DNA of 55,633 bases from Moraxella catarrhalis (GTDB lineage: Bacteria; Pseudomonadota; Gammaproteobacteria; Pseudomonadales; Moraxellaceae), in NCBI RefSeq assembly GCF_001656295.1, contig NZ_LXHE01000008.1:1-55633 (forward strand). The letters run 5' to 3'. This document shows, piece after piece, positions 21,014-30,168 of this stretch (position 1 is the first letter of the stretch; each line of letters opens with the position of its first letter). A program made the translations under genes and the position numbers. The notes under the pieces were generated by a model. That model ran no database searches. It saw nothing but the letters and a program-made list of their open reading frames with translations, and was not told where the DNA came from.

Positions 21014-21089
21014 GGCGTGATAGCTCAGTCGGTAGAGCAACGGATTGAAAATCCGTGTGTCGGCAGTTCGATCCTGCCTCTCGCCACCA
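21014..21089 (+). tRNA. tRNA-Phe (anticodon GAA)
   Basis: 76-nt cloverleaf with encoded CCA; anticodon GAA at 21047-21049; normal D, anticodon and T arms. The acceptor stem reads GGCGTGA against TCTCGCC, leaving a U-U mismatch at position 5-68, while the other six pairs are intact. It has its own promoter and terminator. Confidence 0.96.
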
Positions 21090-21093
21090 TATT

Positions 21094-21121
21094 AAACCCC
21101 AAGCAGTTGCTTGGGGTTTTT
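21094..21121 (+). terminator. Terminator of tRNA-Phe
   Basis: AAACCCCAAG pairs with CTTGGGGTTT, followed by T. Confidence 0.85.
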
Positions 21122-21143
21122 GGTTATGAGCCGTTTTAATATT

Positions 21144-21174
21144 AAAAAGCACCTGTCATAGACCGATGCTTTTT
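21144..21174 (-). terminator. Probable terminator of the TSUP gene
   Basis: An 8-bp stem (AAAAAGCA with TGCTTTTT) and a 15-base loop, placed 20 bases after the stop of the minus-strand gene. Confidence 0.5.
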
Positions 21175-21193
21175 ATCATGAAGTATTAAAGTC

Positions 21194-21991
21194 CTAAAGT
21201 CCGTTCATAATTAGCCGTACGCCTACAATCATCAACAGTACGCCAAAAGCACGCTTAAGGGTTTGAGCGGGTAGAGCATGAGCCAACTTGGCACCAACTT
21301 TTGCCATGATAAAACTTAAAATACTGATTGTAATAAATGCCCCAATATGCACAAATCCAATCAAACCATCAATATTGGCAGTACCAACTTGATGCCCAAA
21401 CCAAATAAAACCAAATGCTCCTGCCAAAGCAATGGGTAAGCCACAGGCGGCTGATGTACCGACGGCTTGTCGCATGGGAACACCATTTTGGCTTAAATAA
21501 GGCACAGTTAAGCTACCGCCGCCGATACCAAAGATGGCGGATAAAATACCGATGACAACGCCAGCAAACCCTTGTTTATAAGCAGGCGGTGGTGGTATAT
21601 CTAGTCTTTCTTGATTGGGGAAAAATAGCATTTTGATCGCCACTAAGATAGCACCAGCCCCTAAAATTGCTTGTAATGCTGCACCACTAATCAGCGTTGC
21701 AACCCATGCACCAAATAAACTGCCAAGCACTAAGCCTTTTGACATATTCTTAAAAATCTCCCAACGCACCCCACCGCGCTTATGGTGTGCGCTCATTGAG
21801 CTGATGGAAGTCAAAATAATCGTCGCAAGTGCTGTGCCAACGGCGACATGAGGTACGATGTCGGTTGGCATGCCATATGCTGCCAAAATCCAGATCAATG
21901 CAGGCACAATCACCATGCCGCCGCCCACACCAAATAATCCTGCGCACAGTCCGGCAATGATACCAGCTGCTGCAAACCAGATATAAATCAT
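21194..21991 (-). CDS. TSUP (TauE/SafE) family membrane exporter
   Basis: A 265-residue polytopic inner-membrane protein with about eight membrane segments in two repeated halves. Each half has the glycine signature of the family: GLFGVGGGMVIVPAL near the N terminus and GIGGGSLTVPYL in the middle. Members move sulfite, sulfoacetate or related organosulfur anions; the substrate here cannot be read from sequence or neighbours. It is divergent from birA, with a 77-base shared intergenic region. Confidence 0.9.
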   Translation of the reverse strand: MIYIWFAAAGIIAGLCAGLFGVGGGMVIVPALIWILAAYGMPTDIVPHVAVGTALATIILTSISSMSAHHKRGGVRWEIFKNMSKGLVLGSLFGAWVATLISGAALQAILGAGAILVAIKMLFFPNQERLDIPPPPAYKQGFAGVVIGILSAIFGIGGGSLTVPYLSQNGVPMRQAVGTSAACGLPIALAGAFGFIWFGHQVGTANIDGLIGFVHIGAFITISILSFIMAKVGAKLAHALPAQTLKRAFGVLLMIVGVRLIMNGL

Positions 21992-22068
21992 CGATATTCG
22001 TCCATTATTTCTTTAAATTTGTGCTATTATAACGCACTTTTATTATCTTTGTCGTAAATTGTCATCTG

Positions 22069-22959
22069 ATGAATGTTAACCAAAGCAACTTTGACCAACT
22101 GTGGCAAACCGTGACAGCCAACCATCGCCATGCTAAGCTTGCCCAAAGTACCAATTCTGAGCTGATGGATGCACTCACTCAAGGTCAAATCGCACATCAG
22201 ACGCTGCATTTATATACCGCTGATCAACAAAGCGCTGGGCGCGGACAGCATGGTCGTTCTTGGATCAGCCCCCAAGGTAATGTTTTTTTGTCTTTATATG
22301 TGCCAATGCGGACACAAGCCCATGACTTTGGCATTGATCAGTTATCGGGACTGATTTCACTGTTGGTGGGTTTTTATTTGGTAAAAATGCCCATCATTGA
22401 GCAAATAAACCAAATTCGCATGACCAAAAACCTACCCACTATTGGCGTCAAATGGGCAAATGATTTGGGATTTATTGATCAGGCGCATCCTAAATTTCAT
22501 AAATTGGCAGGCATCTTGATAGAGCCAGTATTTAAAGCCATCAATCATCACAGCACCTTGATAGGACTGGTGATTGGTGTGGGGCTGAATGTAAAAAACA
22601 GCCCAATGATCCAAAATTCGCTGTATGAGTCCACGAGTCTTAGCGATCTTTGGCAGGCAGATGAGTTACCGGACGCTGCGACACTGTATCAGCCGATCTG
22701 TGAGGCGATTTGCCAAGCTGTCGCACATCATAATCAGCTGACTTTGGCTCATCATCAGGCGCTGACTGAGTTTGTTCATGAATTTAATCAGGTGCATGTG
22801 TTGACGGGGCGAGATGTGCAAGTGTTTTTGCAGGATGATCGAGAAAAGATCACGCACGCGGGGCGCTGTATCGGCATCAATGATCAAGGGGCATTGGTCT
22901 TACAAACTCAGCAAGGCGAGCACAGTCTGTTTGCTGGCATGGTTCAATTAAAAAGTTAA
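22069..22959 (+). CDS. birA: Biotin-[acetyl-CoA-carboxylase] ligase, monofunctional
   Basis: Makes biotinyl-AMP and attaches biotin to the carrier subunit of acetyl-CoA carboxylase. 296 residues. The biotinyl-AMP loop GRGQHGRSW is at 57-65 and the catalytic-lysine motif KWANDL at 128-133. The protein begins directly with the ligase domain; the N-terminal winged-helix DNA-binding domain of E. coli BirA is missing, so it is not expected to act as the biotin repressor. ATG 22069 lacks a clear ribosome-binding site. coaX follows after 18 bases, a common pairing. Confidence 0.93.
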   Translation: MNVNQSNFDQLWQTVTANHRHAKLAQSTNSELMDALTQGQIAHQTLHLYTADQQSAGRGQHGRSWISPQGNVFLSLYVPMRTQAHDFGIDQLSGLISLLVGFYLVKMPIIEQINQIRMTKNLPTIGVKWANDLGFIDQAHPKFHKLAGILIEPVFKAINHHSTLIGLVIGVGLNVKNSPMIQNSLYESTSLSDLWQADELPDAATLYQPICEAICQAVAHHNQLTLAHHQALTEFVHEFNQVHVLTGRDVQVFLQDDREKITHAGRCIGINDQGALVLQTQQGEHSLFAGMVQLKS

Positions 22960-22977
22960 AATTAAGGGATTGGTGTT

Positions 22978-23700
22978 ATGGAAAATGCGATGGTGCTGTG
23001 GCTTGACTTGGGAAATACTCGCCTAAAATATTGGCTGATCCAAGATGATCAAATCATCTTATCTGATGCCAAAGAGCACCTAAAAGCACCCAATGAGCTT
23101 TTGATGGGGCTGCTTAGAACATTTGCGCAGTTTGAGCCAAGTTTTGTGGGGATTTCTAGTGTCTTGGGCGAAAAAATTAACCATGCCATCGCGGCAACTT
23201 TAGATGAGCTTGGCGTCCCTTTTGAATTTGCCAAAGTTAACGATAAGCATCCCATGCTCACTAGCCGCTACGACCCATCACAACTGGGCGTGGATAGATG
23301 GCTGCAGATGCTTGGCGCGGTTGATCCGATGCGTCAGCAGTGCGTGGTTGGGTGTGGCACGGCGCTGACCATTGATATTATTGATAAAGATACGCACTTG
23401 GGCGGTTATATTTTACCCAATGTGTATATGCAGCGCCACGCCCTATACGCAGGTACGCAGCAAATCGGCGTCAAGCAAGGGCGATTTGATGACTTAAGCC
23501 TTGGTAGGACCACTGATGATGCTGTCAATCATGGGGTGCTATTTGGGGTGGTGGGCGCTGTCGCCAGTGTGCAAGCTAACTATCCAAATTTTGAAGTGAT
23601 ACTCACAGGTGGCGGCGCACAAATGCTAAAACCGCACCTAAACCATATCCAAGTCGATGAAGATCTGCTACTAAAAGGACTGCAAAGATATTTTTGTTAA
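22978..23700 (+). CDS. coaX: Type III pantothenate kinase
   Basis: Phosphorylates pantothenate, the first step of coenzyme A synthesis; this type is not inhibited by CoA. 240 residues. The N-terminal phosphate-binding DLGNTRLK (10-17), the LGVDRW motif and the GCGTALTID segment identify the ASKHA-fold CoaX family. An AAGGGA site precedes ATG 22978. It is probably cotranscribed with birA. Confidence 0.94.
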   Translation: MENAMVLWLDLGNTRLKYWLIQDDQIILSDAKEHLKAPNELLMGLLRTFAQFEPSFVGISSVLGEKINHAIAATLDELGVPFEFAKVNDKHPMLTSRYDPSQLGVDRWLQMLGAVDPMRQQCVVGCGTALTIDIIDKDTHLGGYILPNVYMQRHALYAGTQQIGVKQGRFDDLSLGRTTDDAVNHGVLFGVVGAVASVQANYPNFEVILTGGGAQMLKPHLNHIQVDEDLLLKGLQRYFC

Positions 23701-23717
23701 GTGTTAACTTATCACGC

Positions 23718-24140
23718 TTACACGCCTATTTGATATGCCAAAATAAATAGCACGATGCAGCAAATCAATGACAGCATCCAAGTCACGGAGCGCAAAATGG
23801 CTAAATTTGCTGCATAACTGATGATGAAGCATATCCGAAAGATGATAAAGCCTGTCGCAAGCATATTGATGATGCTTGCAGGTACAAAAGCATAAATGGC
23901 AATCAATACAGAAGCCAAGAAAATTGGCAGACTCTCAAAGCTGTTGGTTTGAGCATGGTTGAGTCTTGCGGCAGCTCCTTGAGTATTTGCCAAAAATTCA
24001 CGCGGTGTGTGATTGTCTTTTATGTTAAAACCACCCAAATATTTGGCAAGAGCGGCACACACAAAAGGTAATAGGCAGGCGATGACCATCAAGATGATGG
24101 TAAGCTTGATATTGGTATTAGCAAAGAGTGCATACATCAT
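23718..24140 (-). CDS. MAPEG family membrane protein
   Basis: A 140-residue inner-membrane protein with four hydrophobic segments. The segment with ANTQGAAARLNHAQTNSFESLPIF, given here as ANTQGAAARLNHAQ plus NSFESLPIF, is the MAPEG signature including the N-x-x-E/F-E region. Family members include glutathione transferases and peroxidases; bacterial function is mostly undefined. Its ATG overlaps the stop of the OsmC-like gene (ATGA type), so the two are translationally coupled. Confidence 0.87.
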   Translation of the reverse strand: MMYALFANTNIKLTIILMVIACLLPFVCAALAKYLGGFNIKDNHTPREFLANTQGAAARLNHAQTNSFESLPIFLASVLIAIYAFVPASIINMLATGFIIFRICFIISYAANLAILRSVTWMLSLICCIVLFILAYQIGV

Positions 24141-24550
24141 ACATCAACGATCTCATAATCATGCGTAATATTCACCCCGCCTGCTGACAACATGCGTGAG
24201 GCTGAACAGTACTTTTCGGCGGATAGCTCAATGGCTTTGGCAAGCTGTGATTCTTTGATATTGCTGCCTGCCACCACAAAATGTAAGTGAATGTCGGTGA
24301 ATACTGCAGGGATGGTATCTGCTCTGTGGGCGCGCATTTGGCAGCGGACATCGGTGATGTCTTGACGAGATTTTTTCATGATGGTGACAACATCATAACT
24401 GGCACAACCACCAAGTCCTAATAAAATCAGCTCCATCGGACTTGCGCCAGCGGTTTTATCACCGTCAAGATGTATGGTATGCCCTGATGGTGAAGTACCC
24501 ACAAAATGCACGCCATCTTCCCAAATCAGTTCTGCATCTAATTGTGCCAT
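24137..24550 (-). CDS. OsmC/Ohr family protein (YhfA-like)
   Basis: A 137-residue protein of the OsmC fold. The two redox cysteines expected in the family are present: C49 in LGLGGCASYDV and C115 in SAEKYCSAS; C70 is extra. OsmC and Ohr reduce organic hydroperoxides, but the YhfA-like branch has no defined role. It leads a two-gene unit with the MAPEG gene, which overlaps it by four bases. The pairing with a family that includes glutathione-dependent enzymes suggests a detoxification role, which is an inference. Confidence 0.88.
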   Translation of the reverse strand: MAQLDAELIWEDGVHFVGTSPSGHTIHLDGDKTAGASPMELILLGLGGCASYDVVTIMKKSRQDITDVRCQMRAHRADTIPAVFTDIHLHFVVAGSNIKESQLAKAIELSAEKYCSASRMLSAGGVNITHDYEIVDV

Positions 24551-24860
24551 ATCAAAACCTTTTTATGTAACATTCAACTTTTTATCAATTTATTTTACTT
24601 GGTTTGACAGTCTTTGGCAAACCATTTGAGTCGCTACCGATTTTAGCCGATTGATTTTTTAACGGTGTAAAAAACTTTTTATCATAAAAATTATGAGCCA
24701 AATTAAGCTGTCATCACATTATACAAACGGTAATTTGATCACAAGAGCACTTGGATAAAACCCTATACTTTTGCGCTGTTTTTTGGTTTAATAGACATCA
24801 AGTGATTCATCAAAAGTCTTTGATGAAATTTAAATGAATTTATAAATTAAGAGTTTAAGT
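24551..24860. other. Divergent intergenic region without a gene
   Basis: 310 AT-rich bases between the OsmC-like gene (minus) and rppH (plus). I see no open frame with a ribosome-binding site. It must hold promoters for both units, but none is convincing: TTGATG (24820) with TATAAA (24841) has only 15-base spacing, and TATACT (24764) lacks a -35 box. Confidence 0.6.
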
Positions 24861-25358
24861 ATGATTGATGCAGACGGGTTTCGTCCAAATGTCGGCATCA
24901 TCTTGGTAAATGCACACGGGCAACTTTTGTGGGCAAAGCGTATCGGACATGACAGTTGGCAGTTTCCTCAAGGCGGTATCAGTCGTGGCGAAACACCGCT
25001 GGATGCGATGTATCGTGAACTGTATGAAGAAGTGGGGCTGCATCCTGAGCATGTCAAAGTGCTGGCAGTCACCCGTGATTGGTTGCGTTATCGCTTGCCT
25101 AAGCGTTATGTGCGTACAGGGCAGGAGCCTTTGTGCATTGGACAAAAACAAAAATGGTTTTTGTTATATCTTGATGAAGCCAACACCAAACACATCCGTT
25201 TTGATGTGGGTGTTCCAGAATTTGATGATTGGCAGTGGGTGAGTTATTGGTTTCCTTTGACGGGGGTTGTGCCCTTTAAGCGCAATGTTTATCAAAGGGC
25301 GCTGCTTGAACTGATTGATGCCGTGCCCAGACAAAAGCCTTTGGTAACGAAAACATGA
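24861..25358 (+). CDS. rppH: RNA pyrophosphohydrolase
   Basis: Nudix hydrolase that removes pyrophosphate from mRNA 5' ends and so starts 5'-end-dependent decay. 165 residues. The N terminus [15 protein letters not shown] and the Nudix box from GGISRGET to EEVGL (38-60) are typical. It is followed by its own terminator; smc is next. Confidence 0.96.
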   Translation: MIDADGFRPNVGIILVNAHGQLLWAKRIGHDSWQFPQGGISRGETPLDAMYRELYEEVGLHPEHVKVLAVTRDWLRYRLPKRYVRTGQEPLCIGQKQKWFLLYLDEANTKHIRFDVGVPEFDDWQWVSYWFPLTGVVPFKRNVYQRALLELIDAVPRQKPLVTKT

Positions 25359-25367
25359 TGAGCCATC

Positions 25368-25400
25368 AAAAACCATCACCACATTGGTGATGGTTTTTGT
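25368..25400 (+). terminator. Terminator of rppH
   Basis: A 13-bp stem (25368-25380 with 25386-25398) with loop ACATT and a T-rich end. Confidence 0.85.
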
Positions 25401-25487
25401 TTTGAGGGCGATTTGGGTTTTGTGATTAGCATACTTAGGTAAAATTTGCTAAAATACTCTCCTTTTGCCACATCTGTCTTAGTTTTC

Positions 25488-28400
25488 ATGCGCCTAAAAT
25501 CTTTAAAACTGGCAGGATTTAAATCCTTTGCCAATCCCACAACATTTACTTTTCGACATGATATTACCGCCATCGTAGGACCCAATGGCTGCGGCAAATC
25601 CAATGTCATCGATGCGATTCGTTGGGTGCTTGGTGAGACTTCCGCCAAGCAGCTGCGCGGCGGTGCGATGAGTGATGTGATTTTTGCAGGCGTGGAAGGG
25701 CGTGCTGCTAAGAGCTTGGCAAGTGTTGAGCTGATTTTTGAGCATACTCAAGACGAAACCCACGGTATTCGCCATGAATTAAATCTATATCAAGAGCTGT
25801 CACTGCGCCGCCAAGTAACCAAAGAAGGGAAGTCTGATTATTTTATCAACGGTCAGCGAGTGCGCCGCCGTGATGTGGTGGATGTGTTTTTGGGAACTGG
25901 GCTTGGCGCGCGCAGTTATGCAGTGATTGAGCAAGGCATGATTGGGCGCATCGTTGAGTCAAGCCCCATGCAGCTTCGAGAATTTATCGAAGAAGGGGCA
26001 GGCGTGTCTCGCTATCAGGTACGCCGAGCTGATACCGAAAAAAAACTTGGCGAAACCCAAGATAATCTTAAAAGACTTTCAGATTTACAAGGCGAGCTCA
26101 AAAAGCAGCATAAAACGCTGATCCGTCAGGCGGAATCTGCCAAGCAGTACCAAGCCTTGTCTGATGAATTAAAAGTGCTACAAAAAGACGATCTGATCAG
26201 GCGTTTATTTGAAGCGTGGCGCCATCATGAACAAAAAAAGGGCGAGCAGGGCAAGTCAGGTGAGGCGCTTGCCAAACTAGAAGCCGAAGCCAATCAAGTG
26301 CGCCGTGAGCTGGATGTGCTGTCTGCACGCGTCGCTGAGGCGCAGTGGCTAAAAGATGAAGCCAAAGATAACTATCACAATGCGCAGATGGCAGAGCAGA
26401 CCGCGCAGCATAATTTTTATACAGTCAATAGCCAAATTACCCAAAATGATGAAAAAATCGCTCGCCTACAGGCTCAGCATCAAGAAGCTCTAACCAAGAT
26501 AAATCAGGCACAAGACGAGCTTTTACAAATTAACCAATCGCTAGATGTTATCACGCCTAAAGTAGAAGCGATGACACATGAGATTACCCATGCCAAGCAA
26601 GCTCAAAGTGAGGTGCAGTTGACTTGGCAATCGCACCGAGATGAGCTAAGTAGCCTAATGCAAGAAAAAAATAATCTTGAAAATCTCAAGAAATTGGCAC
26701 AATCTCAGCGTCAGCGTTTGGAGATCGGGTTAAATAAATGGCAAGTTCGTTATGATGAGCTCATCACTGCCAAAAGCCGCTTCAGCGATACCACCGAGGC
26801 GCAAAAGCAGCTGTCTGCCGATACGCTAAAAGCCGCAGCGCTGAGACAAAAGCTTGAACATCTTAATGATGATGAAGCCCTAAAATCAGTCGTAGAAGAG
26901 CTAAGAGTAGCGGTTCAAACGTCCCAAGCTCATGTGCAAAGCCAAGAAAAACGCCATGCCAGTTTGATGGGCGAATATGAAATTTTACATAAACTGACGC
27001 ACACCAAAGTGCAGTCAAACAAAATCACGATGGCGCCTGATGCGGATGCGCTCACAGCCTTGAATGCGCTACCAAGCCTAAAAGAAAGTTTGGTGCTGAC
27101 AGGGGCAGGTTTGGCACATGCAGACATTTTGGATCAGTTTTTGGGATTTTGGCTCAGTGCGCGCCTGAGCGATGATCTGCCAACGGCTTTTTTGGATCAT
27201 GCGATGGATGATAATGATCATGTCATCTTAAAGTCAGGCAAAAAAAGCGATGCAGGCATTGTCTCTTCATCAATCCATGCCAATGAGGTGATCTCCCAAT
27301 TACCCACATCACTACAACAGCAGCTGGTGCGCTTTGATCGGCTGTTTAGTGCGCCCACGCTTGAGTTATTTGGGCGCTGCTATTTATATGTGGGTGATGA
27401 GCCGCTCACAGATCTACAGATAGGTGCGCTGCTTGGTGTGATGATTGTCACCAAGGCTGGTTGGCTGGTGGGCAGTTTTGGTATGATGCATCTTTCAAAA
27501 CTTGGCGATACCAGCAGTCAGTTCTTGAGTGATCGAAAAAAGCATCTTGAGCGATTGGAAATATTAGAAGATGAGCTGAATACGCTTGAAGACTCGCTTG
27601 AAAAAGATCAAAAGCAGCTCAAACAAGCAATGACAAGGCTTCAAAGCAGTAAAATTGAGCTTGAAGAAATCACCGCCCAAAAACACGCCGCCACTCAGCA
27701 GCTGCACCAATTAGAACAAAGCGTGACAACGCTAACCGCCAAGCTTGATTCTGAAAAAGCACACCGTGAGAGTATTGACAGTCAGCTTAAGCGACTGGAT
27801 GATGAAAATAGCAGTATTAAAAATGAGCTACAAGAGCTTAATATGCAGATTGAGACCTGTGATTTTGGCTTAAGGGAGCTTGAGCCAAAAGTTGAGCAAG
27901 CAAATCAAGCTATGGCGGTGCAGACGGTGCGTATCGACGAAGCTGCCGCTAAGCTTAAAACCCAAAATGACACCTATCAGGCTTTACAAATCAAGCTTGG
28001 CACACTGACGCAAGCCAAAACCCATGCCGAGCGTTTGCTTGAGATGGCAAAACACAGCGCATCACAAACCCAAGCGGACATTGAGACAACCAAAAGTATG
28101 CAGCAGGAACTCAGTCAAAAGTTACCAGTGCTTGAAGAGGCGTTTAAAGCTGCCAAAGCGGTAAGTCATGAGCTTAAGATTGCCAGTGATGAATATGAGT
28201 TGGCAGCCAAAGCACAGCAAATTGCCCAAAGTCAATTGCAAGAAACGCTGACTGAGGCACATACCAAATTTGCCACCGCTCAAGCAACTTTGGCAAAGAT
28301 CAGTGCAGATACAGCGGTCGGTGAAAGCCGTGTTCAAGACATTGGTGGCGAGCTTATGCGTCTGGATGAATCGTTTAATTTAGCGTCTAAACTGGCAGAT

Positions 28401-29114
28401 TTTCGGACAAATCCTAATCAAAATTTCACCGATAATTCAGCAAGGCAAAATCAAATCAAAAGCAAAATTGCTGAGCTTGGTGCGGTGAATTTGGCAGCTG
28501 CAGCTGAGCTTGCTGAGCTTGAGGCGCGCGTCTCGCCCATGGATGAGCAAATCAATGACATCACCCAAAGCATGAAAAAGCTTCAAGATGCCATTCGTGC
28601 GATTGACGAAAAAACCAAAACACTGTTTTTGACAGCACTTGAGGCAGTAAATAAAGAGCTGAACGCACTATTTTCAAAGGTTTTTGGTGGTGGTCAAGCA
28701 AGCTTAACTTTGATGGCAGATGATGACTTGCCCAAATCGGACAAATGGCGAGCAGGGCTTGTGCTGATGGCTCAACCAAAGGGTAAGAAAAACTCAAGAC
28801 TTGCTGTACTTTCAGGTGGCGAAAAAACCTTGACGGCACTGAGTTTGATTTTTGCTATTTTTAAGCAGCACCCTGCACCTTTTTGTGTCCTTGATGAGGT
28901 TGATGCACCGCTTGATGATGCCAATGTCGCCAGATTTACAGGGTTGATTAGAGAATTGGCTGATGATGTTCAGTTTATTTTTATTAGTCATAATAAGCTT
29001 GCCATGCAAATCGCTGATGAGTTAAAAGGCATTACCATGCCAACCGCTGGCATCTCAAGTTTGGTGACAGTTGACTTACAAGAAGCCCAAAAATATTTAG
29101 AAATCAATGACTGA
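25488..29114 (+). CDS. smc: Chromosome segregation ATPase SMC
   Basis: Condensin ATPase that compacts and separates the chromosome. 1208 residues. Walker A GPNGCGKS is at 31-38, followed by a long coiled coil, a hinge (about 520-690), a second coiled coil, then the ABC signature LSGGEKT (about 1108) and Walker B with VLDEVDAPLDD (about 1134). ATG 25488 gives MRLKSLKLAGFKSF, the family N terminus; the frame is open 14 codons further up without support. The kleisin partners scpA and scpB are not in the window, nor is zipA, its neighbour in several relatives. Confidence 0.96.
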   Translation: MRLKSLKLAGFKSFANPTTFTFRHDITAIVGPNGCGKSNVIDAIRWVLGETSAKQLRGGAMSDVIFAGVEGRAAKSLASVELIFEHTQDETHGIRHELNLYQELSLRRQVTKEGKSDYFINGQRVRRRDVVDVFLGTGLGARSYAVIEQGMIGRIVESSPMQLREFIEEGAGVSRYQVRRADTEKKLGETQDNLKRLSDLQGELKKQHKTLIRQAESAKQYQALSDELKVLQKDDLIRRLFEAWRHHEQKKGEQGKSGEALAKLEAEANQVRRELDVLSARVAEAQWLKDEAKDNYHNAQMAEQTAQHNFYTVNSQITQNDEKIARLQAQHQEALTKINQAQDELLQINQSLDVITPKVEAMTHEITHAKQAQSEVQLTWQSHRDELSSLMQEKNNLENLKKLAQSQRQRLEIGLNKWQVRYDELITAKSRFSDTTEAQKQLSADTLKAAALRQKLEHLNDDEALKSVVEELRVAVQTSQAHVQSQEKRHASLMGEYEILHKLTHTKVQSNKITMAPDADALTALNALPSLKESLVLTGAGLAHADILDQFLGFWLSARLSDDLPTAFLDHAMDDNDHVILKSGKKSDAGIVSSSIHANEVISQLPTSLQQQLVRFDRLFSAPTLELFGRCYLYVGDEPLTDLQIGALLGVMIVTKAGWLVGSFGMMHLSKLGDTSSQFLSDRKKHLERLEILEDELNTLEDSLEKDQKQLKQAMTRLQSSKIELEEITAQKHAATQQLHQLEQSVTTLTAKLDSEKAHRESIDSQLKRLDDENSSIKNELQELNMQIETCDFGLRELEPKVEQANQAMAVQTVRIDEAAAKLKTQNDTYQALQIKLGTLTQAKTHAERLLEMAKHSASQTQADIETTKSMQQELSQKLPVLEEAFKAAKAVSHELKIASDEYELAAKAQQIAQSQLQETLTEAHTKFATAQATLAKISADTAVGESRVQDIGGELMRLDESFNLASKLADFRTNPNQNFTDNSARQNQIKSKIAELGAVNLAAAAELAELEARVSPMDEQINDITQSMKKLQDAIRAIDEKTKTLFLTALEAVNKELNALFSKVFGGGQASLTLMADDDLPKSDKWRAGLVLMAQPKGKKNSRLAVLSGGEKTLTALSLIFAIFKQHPAPFCVLDEVDAPLDDANVARFTGLIRELADDVQFIFISHNKLAMQIADELKGITMPTAGISSLVTVDLQEAQKYLEIND

Positions 29115-29143
29115 ATAAAAACTGTCCATTATCTAACATTTAC

Positions 29144-29173
29144 TTGGACTTTTTGATAATAATTTGCTATAAT
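29144..29173 (+). promoter_or_regulatory. Promoter of rpsB-tsf
   Basis: TTGGAC (29144-29149), an 18-base spacer and a perfect TATAAT (29168-29173). The predicted start is near 29180. Confidence 0.8.
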
Positions 29174-29177
29174 AATG

Positions 29178-29206
29178 CGTCCATTTTTTAAATGGGCGTA
29201 TTTTTT
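29178..29206 (+). terminator. Hairpin with T-run overlapping the rpsB transcription start
   Basis: A 9-pair stem (29178-29186 with 29190-29198, one T-G pair) followed by TATTTTTT. It has the form of an intrinsic terminator for smc, but its left arm contains the predicted rpsB start, so only transcripts arriving from upstream would carry the whole stem. Confidence 0.6.
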
Positions 29207-29347
29207 AAACTCACACTACACACACGAAATTATTTGAAATATTGGGGTGTCTGTTGGTTTGAATAATTCGTCATTGTGGCGAATGCGTGCTAATGGATTC
29301 GGTATTTTGGTTTCGTGGAGGCGTAACCCAAACTTTTAGGATTTTTT
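29207..29347 (+). promoter_or_regulatory. Candidate S2-responsive leader of rpsB
   Basis: 141 bases of G/T-rich leader between the start-proximal hairpin and rpsB. S2 is known to repress rpsB-tsf through a conserved 5' leader in gammaproteobacteria. The length and placement fit, but the structure was not computed. Confidence 0.4.
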
Positions 29348-30163
29348 ATGTCAGATAAAAACCCAACTCAAATCTCAATGCGTGACTTGCTAGAAGCAGG
29401 TGCTCACTTCGGTCACCAAACTCGTTTTTGGAATCCAAAAATGAGCCAGTACATCTTTGGTGCTCGTAATCGCATTCATATTATCAACCTTGAGCATACT
29501 GTTAAGCAATTTAACGAAGCACTAACTTTCGTGAATAAACAAGCAGCGGCTCGCAACAAGATTTTATTTGTTGGTACTAAGCGTGCAGCAGGTGCGGTAA
29601 TCCGTGAACAAGCACAGCGTGCAGGCATGCCTTATGTTGACCATCGTTGGTTGGGCGGTATGCTAACAAACTGGAAAACACTTCGCCAGTCAATCACTCG
29701 TCTAAAAGAGCTAGAAAAGCAAGCCGAAGATGGCACATTTGCAAAATTGACTAAGCGTGAAGCACTTGAGCGTACCCGTCAAATGGAAAAGCTAGAGCGT
29801 GCTTTGGGTGGTATCAAAGAGATGGGCGGTTTGCCTGATGCGTTGTTTGTTGTTGACGTTGACCACGAAGCGATCGCCATCAAAGAAGCCAAAAACCTTG
29901 GTATCCCTGTGATTGGTATTGTAGATACCAACTCAAACCCAGACAATGTTGACTATGTGATTGCAGCGAACGACGACGCGATCCGCGCTGTTAATTTGTA
30001 TGTGACTGCAATGGCAGATGCCATCATCGCGGGTAAAGAGTACGCTAAAACTCAAGGTAATGCTGATGCAGTTGATACTGATAAGCAAGCCAACCGTGAA
30101 AATGCAACCGCACCTGTTGAAGATAAAGTTGACCAAGCTGGTCAAGTGGTTAACAACTACTAA
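29348..30163 (+). CDS. rpsB: 30S ribosomal protein S2
   Basis: Small-subunit protein at the head-body junction, needed to recruit S1. 271 residues. The N-terminal [16 protein letters not shown] and the GGMLTNWKT motif are diagnostic. It is about 30 residues longer than E. coli S2 (241); the extra part is a polar, Asn/Asp/Gln-rich tail from about residue 238 that looks unstructured. The first gene of the rpsB-tsf operon. Confidence 0.98.
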   Translation: MSDKNPTQISMRDLLEAGAHFGHQTRFWNPKMSQYIFGARNRIHIINLEHTVKQFNEALTFVNKQAAARNKILFVGTKRAAGAVIREQAQRAGMPYVDHRWLGGMLTNWKTLRQSITRLKELEKQAEDGTFAKLTKREALERTRQMEKLERALGGIKEMGGLPDALFVVDVDHEAIAIKEAKNLGIPVIGIVDTNSNPDNVDYVIAANDDAIRAVNLYVTAMADAIIAGKEYAKTQGNADAVDTDKQANRENATAPVEDKVDQAGQVVNNY

Positions 30164-30168
30164 TTTAT

